A DNA stretch of 9,669 bases from an uncultured Clostridia bacterium (GTDB taxonomy: Bacteria; Bacillota; Clostridia; Oscillospirales; Acutalibacteraceae), in the NCBI GenBank assembly GCA_945869905.1, contig CAMBQD010000022.1, positions 1 through 9,669 on the forward strand, read 5' to 3'. Position numbers and translations under genes: made by a program. Below the pieces are notes generated by a model. That model was not told the origin of the DNA and did no database searches. It saw nothing but the letters and a program-made list of their open reading frames with translations. Every line of letters begins with the position of its first letter. The stretch's first letter is position 1. Shown piece by piece: positions 5,255 through 9,669 of the stretch.

Positions 5255-7486
5255 TCAGTTATCACCGGTTAAAACATCAACTTCTTCCTTAAACAAAAAA
5301 TGTAAAAGTGCACTGTATCTGCGACTCTTTTTATCATTTTCAACCATAAGCTTTACGGAATTAACATTACCCACAATTACCAGCAGATTTTTAGCTCTGG
5401 TAAGAGCAGTATAAAAAAGATTTCTGTAAGCAAGCTTGGGAGGTGTATTAACGGTAGGCAAAACAACTGCCTCAAATTCACTGCCCTGACTTTTATGTAC
5501 CGTCATAGCATATGCCAGCTCTATTTCTCCGGCATTGTCAAAGCTGTACATTGCCTCCCTGTCGTCAAAGCGGACATTTATAATATCGTTTTCCCTGTCA
5601 ATACGGGTAAGTATGCCGATATCACCGTTAAAAACACCTGTACCGTTATCGTCATTCTTAAACCATGGCACATCATAATTGTTTTTTATCTGCATAACCT
5701 TGTCGCCCTCACGCAAAACGTATCCCCTGTTTCTCAGCTCCGCTTTATTCGGTGACGGTGGATTAAGTGCCTGCTGCAAAAGAGCGTTGATATTTTCAGT
5801 GCCCACCTCGCCCTTACGGCTGGGGCAAAGCACTTGAATATCATTTATACTGTCAAAGCCGTAGCCGGCAGGTATACGCCTTGTAACAAGGTTAACAATT
5901 TTTTTAGGGGCGTTATATTTTGAATCCTCATTAAGTAAAAAGAAATCGGAATTTATATCACTGTTATCAAGCACAGGCATTTCACCTGCCACGACTCTAT
6001 GGGCATTTGAAACGATCATACTTTCCATAGCCTGACGGAAAATTTTATCAAGGCTTACAACACCGATTAATCTGCTTTTAATTAAATCTGCCAGCACATT
6101 ACCTGCACCTACAGGCGGAAGCTGGTCCTTATCCCCCACCATTATAAGCCTGCAGGAAAGTGGCAAAGCATCGAGCAAAGCAGAAAAAACAGTAACATCC
6201 ACCATTGAAAGCTCGTCCACAATCACTGCGTCACATTCAAGGGGATTTTTTAGATTATGGCAGAACACAGGCTCTGTTGCACCCTCACGGTATTCCACCT
6301 CTAACAGTCTGTGAATGGTCTTTGCCTCATAGCCGGTAAGCTCGCTCATTCTTTTAGCAGCTCGTCCTGTAGGCGCGGCAAGGGCAACATCAAGCCCCCT
6401 GTTTTTCATCAGTGCAATAATTCCTTTTACGGTGGTGGTTTTACCTGTTCCGGGACCTCCGGTTAAAATCAGCATTCCCTTATTAACTGCAATTTCTATA
6501 GCCTGACGCTGCTTTTCGTCAAACTGAATATTATTTGCCTCCTCAAATGCAAAAATTTCCGCGGAAGAAACATCCTTTTGCTGAGGAGGAAAATGGAGCA
6601 TAACATTTATTCTTTCTGCAATTGATGACTCTGCACGGTAAATTTCAGGCAGGAACAGAAAGTCCCTTCCGTCAATGCTTTCCTGTACAAGCTGCTTTGC
6701 CTCAAGGGCGTTATCTATTGCAATTTCGACCTCATCCTCACTGCAGTCAAGCAGGGCACGTGCAGGATTTATAAGACTGCTGCGGGGAACGCAGGTATGC
6801 CCATTGTTAAGATTATGCCTGACAACATAAAACACTCCTGCCTGACATCTATATTCAAAAAGAGGTGCCTGCTGCATAGACAGTGCAATTTCATCAGCAC
6901 GTTCAAAGGTAAAGCCGTTGCTTTCGGAAATAAAGGCATAAGGATTTTCACTGATGATATCAAGAGCGTTTGATTTATAAAGATTATATGCCTGAAATGC
7001 CTCCTGCTGATTAAGTCCCAAATCCGCAAGACCATTCATAACGTCACGAGCGGCAAACTGCATTTTAAAATCCTGACTTATCTTTTTTGCCCTTGATTTG
7101 CTGATGCCCTTTATTTCCGCCAAGCGGTCAGGCTCATTTTCTATAACATTAAATGTATCGGAGCCGAATTTTTCCACAATTTTAACTGCCGTTGCCTCAC
7201 GTACTCCTTTTATTATGCCGCCTGAAAGAAAGCGAAGCATACCTGACGCGTCGGCAGGCAGAGTACGCTGAAGGCGCACTGCCTTAAACTGTCTTCCAAA
7301 GGTGGGGTGCATAACCCATTCACCCTGAAACACAGCCTCCTCACCGATAATAACATCTCCCAAAACACCTACAACTGTTACTATTTCGTCACCTGCGTCA
7401 ACCTCTGTAACTGCAAAGCCCGTTGACTGATTATGGAAGGTTATTTCTTCAATTGTGCCGGTTAAATTTTCCAATTCCTGTTCCAT
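5255..7486 (-). CDS. recD2: RecD-like ATP-dependent DNA helicase (SF1B)
   Basis: RecD2 is the stand-alone 5'-3' helicase found in bacteria where RecD is not part of RecBCD; it acts in replication and repair. The 743 residues match the family length. The N-terminal OB-like region (1-75, beginning LTGTIEEITFHNQSTGFAV) is followed by tandem helix-hairpin-helix segments (about 83-136). The helicase core has Walker A GGPGTGKT (343-350), motif Ia APTGRAAKR (371-379), motif II with Asp424-Glu425 (VDELSM), motif III GDKDQLPPVG (451-460), IFRQ (482-485), motif V VHKSQG (663-668) and motif VI ALTRAK (694-699). All are canonical. It starts 13 nt after the uvrA stop with only a weak GAAG-like ribosome binding site, consistent with co-transcription with uvrA. 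No anomalies were seen. Confidence 0.96.
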   Translation of the reverse strand: MEQELENLTGTIEEITFHNQSTGFAVTEVDAGDEIVTVVGVLGDVIIGEEAVFQGEWVMHPTFGRQFKAVRLQRTLPADASGMLRFLSGGIIKGVREATAVKIVEKFGSDTFNVIENEPDRLAEIKGISKSRAKKISQDFKMQFAARDVMNGLADLGLNQQEAFQAYNLYKSNALDIISENPYAFISESNGFTFERADEIALSMQQAPLFEYRCQAGVFYVVRHNLNNGHTCVPRSSLINPARALLDCSEDEVEIAIDNALEAKQLVQESIDGRDFLFLPEIYRAESSIAERINVMLHFPPQQKDVSSAEIFAFEEANNIQFDEKQRQAIEIAVNKGMLILTGGPGTGKTTTVKGIIALMKNRGLDVALAAPTGRAAKRMSELTGYEAKTIHRLLEVEYREGATEPVFCHNLKNPLECDAVIVDELSMVDVTVFSALLDALPLSCRLIMVGDKDQLPPVGAGNVLADLIKSRLIGVVSLDKIFRQAMESMIVSNAHRVVAGEMPVLDNSDINSDFFLLNEDSKYNAPKKIVNLVTRRIPAGYGFDSINDIQVLCPSRKGEVGTENINALLQQALNPPSPNKAELRNRGYVLREGDKVMQIKNNYDVPWFKNDDNGTGVFNGDIGILTRIDRENDIINVRFDDREAMYSFDNAGEIELAYAMTVHKSQGSEFEAVVLPTVNTPPKLAYRNLFYTALTRAKNLLVIVGNVNSVKLMVENDKKSRRYSALLHFLFKEEVDVLTGDN

Positions 7487-7499
7487 ATTACTTCAATAA

Positions 7500-9669
7500 T
7501 TATTTCAAATATTTTTTCAAATACTGTCCCGTATATGATTTATCACATTTTGCCACCTCTTCAGGCGTACCTGTGGCAACGATATTACCGCCGCCCTTAC
7601 CGCCCTCGGGACCAAGGTCGATTATATGGTCTGCATTTTTGATAATATCCAGATTATGCTCAATAACAACAACAGTGTTGCCTGTGTCAACAAGCATATT
7701 AAGCACGTTTACAAGCCTATGAACATCTGCCGTGTGAAGACCTGTTGTGGGCTCGTCAAGGATATATATGGTTTTACCTGTGCTTCTGCGTGACAGCTCG
7801 GTTGCAAGCTTAACACGCTGAGCCTCACCGCCTGAAAGAGTGGTTGCGCTCTGACCGATTTTTATATAACCCAATCCTACATCGGACAGAGTTTTCAGCT
7901 TATTGTAAATTTTCGGCTGCTGTGCAAAAAATTCCACGCCCTCATCAACCGTCATTTCAAGAATGTCAAAAATTGACTTGCCCTTGAACTTAACCTCAAG
8001 GGTTTCGCGGTTATAGCGCTTGCCGCCGCAAACATCACAGGGCACATATACATCTGCAAGAAAGTGCATTTCAATCTTAACTATACCGTCGCCCTGACAT
8101 GCCTCACAGCGTCCGCCCTTTACATTAAAGGAAAAGCGGTTTGCCTTATAGCCCCTTTGCTTTGCATCAGGTGTTTGTGCATATAGCTCGCGAATGTCGT
8201 TAAATACACCGGTATATGTTGCCGGGTTTGAACGGGGAGTCCTGCCTATAGGTGACTGGTCAATATTTATAACCTTGTCAAGATTATCAACGCCAGTCAT
8301 TTTTTCAAATTTTCCCGGACGCTTTTTTGCACCGTTAAGAACATTTGAAAGATGCTTGTTAAGGATTTCGTTAACAAGGCTTGATTTGCCTGAGCCGGAG
8401 ACACCTGTAACTGCAACAAATTTACCTAAAGGAATTTCCACATCAATATTTTTAAGATTATTTTCCGCCGCCTTATAAACTGTCAGCTTTTTGCCGTTAC
8501 CCTTTCTTCTTTTTTCGGGAATCGGTATTGAGCGTTTGCCGCTGAGATACATACCTGTAATGGAGTTTGGGCAATTAATTATATCGTCAACAGTACCACA
8601 GGCAATAAGCTCGCCGCCGTGAACACCTGCACCGGGTCCAATATCCACAATATAATCTGCATTTCTCATTGTATCCTCATCGTGTTCAACAACGATAAGG
8701 GTATTTCCTAAATCTCTCAGGTGCTTAAGGGTGCCCAAAAGCTTATCATTGTCGCGCTGATGCAAGCCAATTGACGGCTCGTCAAGTATATAAAGCACTC
8801 CCATAAGCGAAGAACCAATCTGTGTGGCAAGGCGTATTCTCTGTGCCTCACCGCCTGACAGGGTTGCCGCCTCACGAGAAAGTGAAAGATAATCAAGGCC
8901 CACCGAATTTAAAAATTCAAGCCTTTCTTTAATTTCATTTATAACAAGATTTCCTATAAGCTGCTCCCTGTCTGTCAGCTTAAGACTGCTTATAAACTCC
9001 AGCTCCTCGCCAATGGGCATTTGGCAAAATTCGTATATGTTTTTTCCGCCCACGGTTACGCTCATTATCTCCGGGGTCAGGCGTGAGCCCTTACAATCAG
9101 GGCAGGTACAGGTGGTCATAACAGCCTCAATATCACTTCTTGCCCAATCCGATGTGGTTTCGGCATAACGTCTTTTAAGGTTGGAAATAATACCCTCAAA
9201 GGTGTTTTTATATGTGCCTGTTCCGTAGGAGGTAACACGCTTCATCGTCAGCTTTTTATCGCCTGTGCCGTAAAGAATTGCGTTTAAAGCCTCTGCCGAA
9301 AGCATTTCCACAGGTACATCAAGTGAAAAGCCGTATTCCTTTGCAAGCCCCTCATAATACATTTTAGCAATTGAGCCGTCGTTTATATTCCAGCCTGACG
9401 CCTTGATTGCCCCCTGATTTATTGAAAGCTTTTTGTTTGGAATAATAAGCTGAGGGTCAATTTCCTTATACGAGCCCAGACCGCCGCATTTTTTACAGGC
9501 GCCAAAGGGATTGTTAAAGGAAAACATACGGGGGCTCATTTCCTCAATAACCGCACCGTGCTCCGGACAGGCATAGTTCAGCGAATAAAGCTCCTCCTTA
9601 CCGCCCACAACGTCAATTATAACAGTACCATCAGTCAAATGCGTTGCAGTTTCTATTGAATCCGTAAGG
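7500..9669 (-). CDS. uvrA: Excinuclease ABC subunit A (UvrA), 5' part outside window
   Basis: UvrA is the damage-recognition ATPase of nucleotide excision repair, working with UvrB and UvrC. The frame is open to the window edge at 9669 (LTDSIETATHL..., typical of about residue 220 of UvrA), so roughly 220 N-terminal residues including the first Walker A are missing. An apparent TTG start at 9638 is internal and not real. Visible elements in order are: the insertion-domain zinc module CPEH...CKKC (about 9569-9486); a second Cys cluster CTCPDC (about 9110-9090); signature LSGGEAQR and Walker B LYILDEP of the first ATPase; Walker A GVSGSGKSS of the second ATPase (about 8405-8379); the zinc finger C-x2-C-x19-C-x2-C (about 8108-8028); and the second LSGGEAQR with YILDEPTTGLH. 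The C-terminus YLKKYLK is complete. The first zinc module is CxxH rather than CxxC, which I believe occurs in other Bacillota UvrAs. Confidence 0.97.
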   Translation of the reverse strand, partial: LTDSIETATHLTDGTVIIDVVGGKEELYSLNYACPEHGAVIEEMSPRMFSFNNPFGACKKCGGLGSYKEIDPQLIIPNKKLSINQGAIKASGWNINDGSIAKMYYEGLAKEYGFSLDVPVEMLSAEALNAILYGTGDKKLTMKRVTSYGTGTYKNTFEGIISNLKRRYAETTSDWARSDIEAVMTTCTCPDCKGSRLTPEIMSVTVGGKNIYEFCQMPIGEELEFISSLKLTDREQLIGNLVINEIKERLEFLNSVGLDYLSLSREAATLSGGEAQRIRLATQIGSSLMGVLYILDEPSIGLHQRDNDKLLGTLKHLRDLGNTLIVVEHDEDTMRNADYIVDIGPGAGVHGGELIACGTVDDIINCPNSITGMYLSGKRSIPIPEKRRKGNGKKLTVYKAAENNLKNIDVEIPLGKFVAVTGVSGSGKSSLVNEILNKHLSNVLNGAKKRPGKFEKMTGVDNLDKVINIDQSPIGRTPRSNPATYTGVFNDIRELYAQTPDAKQRGYKANRFSFNVKGGRCEACQGDGIVKIEMHFLADVYVPCDVCGGKRYNRETLEVKFKGKSIFDILEMTVDEGVEFFAQQPKIYNKLKTLSDVGLGYIKIGQSATTLSGGEAQRVKLATELSRRSTGKTIYILDEPTTGLHTADVHRLVNVLNMLVDTGNTVVVIEHNLDIIKNADHIIDLGPEGGKGGGNIVATGTPEEVAKCDKSYTGQYLKKYLK

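Noticed and set aside
9486..9569. CPEH instead of CxxC in the first zinc module of UvrA as a defect
   Set aside because: His can bind zinc, and I recall similar CxxH forms in other Bacillota UvrA proteins; the other zinc modules are intact.
9636..9638. TTG at 9638 as a uvrA start
   Set aside because: The frame stays open to 9669 with DSIETA, a conserved internal UvrA segment, so the gene simply runs out of the window.

Overview
The window is a compact, AT-rich chromosomal segment with every recognisable gene on the minus strand. Overlapping genes, strong AGGAGG-type ribosome binding sites, consensus sigma-A-type promoters and the protein families (RecD2, Clostridia-type EcfT, DUF2975-like protein) suggest a low-GC Bacillota, most likely an anaerobic Clostridia. 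That placement is inference; no marker here fixes the genus.

Transcription runs from high to low coordinates. (1) 9669-5255: the C-terminal three quarters of UvrA (nucleotide excision repair; its start lies beyond the window), then recD2, a RecD-like helicase, 13 nt downstream. (2) 5236-388: a probable six-gene operon with its own TTGACA/TAACAT promoter (5208-5236) and a strong intrinsic terminator (388-416). Its order is an MreB/Mbl-like actin paralog, a corrinoid adenosyltransferase of the CobO/BtuR family, EcfT, a fused double-ATPase EcfA, an eight-helix ECF S-component, and a tiny membrane protein interrupted by an in-frame stop. (3) 348-1: a consensus promoter and the first 95 codons of a DUF2975-like membrane protein cut by the window edge.

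The central operon is the most interesting part. It encodes a complete dedicated ECF importer (T, A-A and S) next to a corrinoid adenosyltransferase, which suggests uptake of cobalamin or another corrinoid coupled to adenosylation. It is led by an actin-like protein whose phosphate-2 loop has Asn where MreB normally has Asp. An MreB paralog heading a vitamin transport operon is not an arrangement I recognise.

Two start/stop anomalies sit in the same operon. EcfT has its full N-terminus and a well-placed Shine-Dalgarno, but the codon at the start position is ACG; the first ordinary start codon would delete about 39 conserved residues. The last gene has TAA at codon 42 of an otherwise intact 82-residue two-helix frame. 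These could be real (weak non-AUG initiation, recent decay) or sequence errors. I saw no RNA genes, CRISPR arrays, insertion sequences or phage genes.
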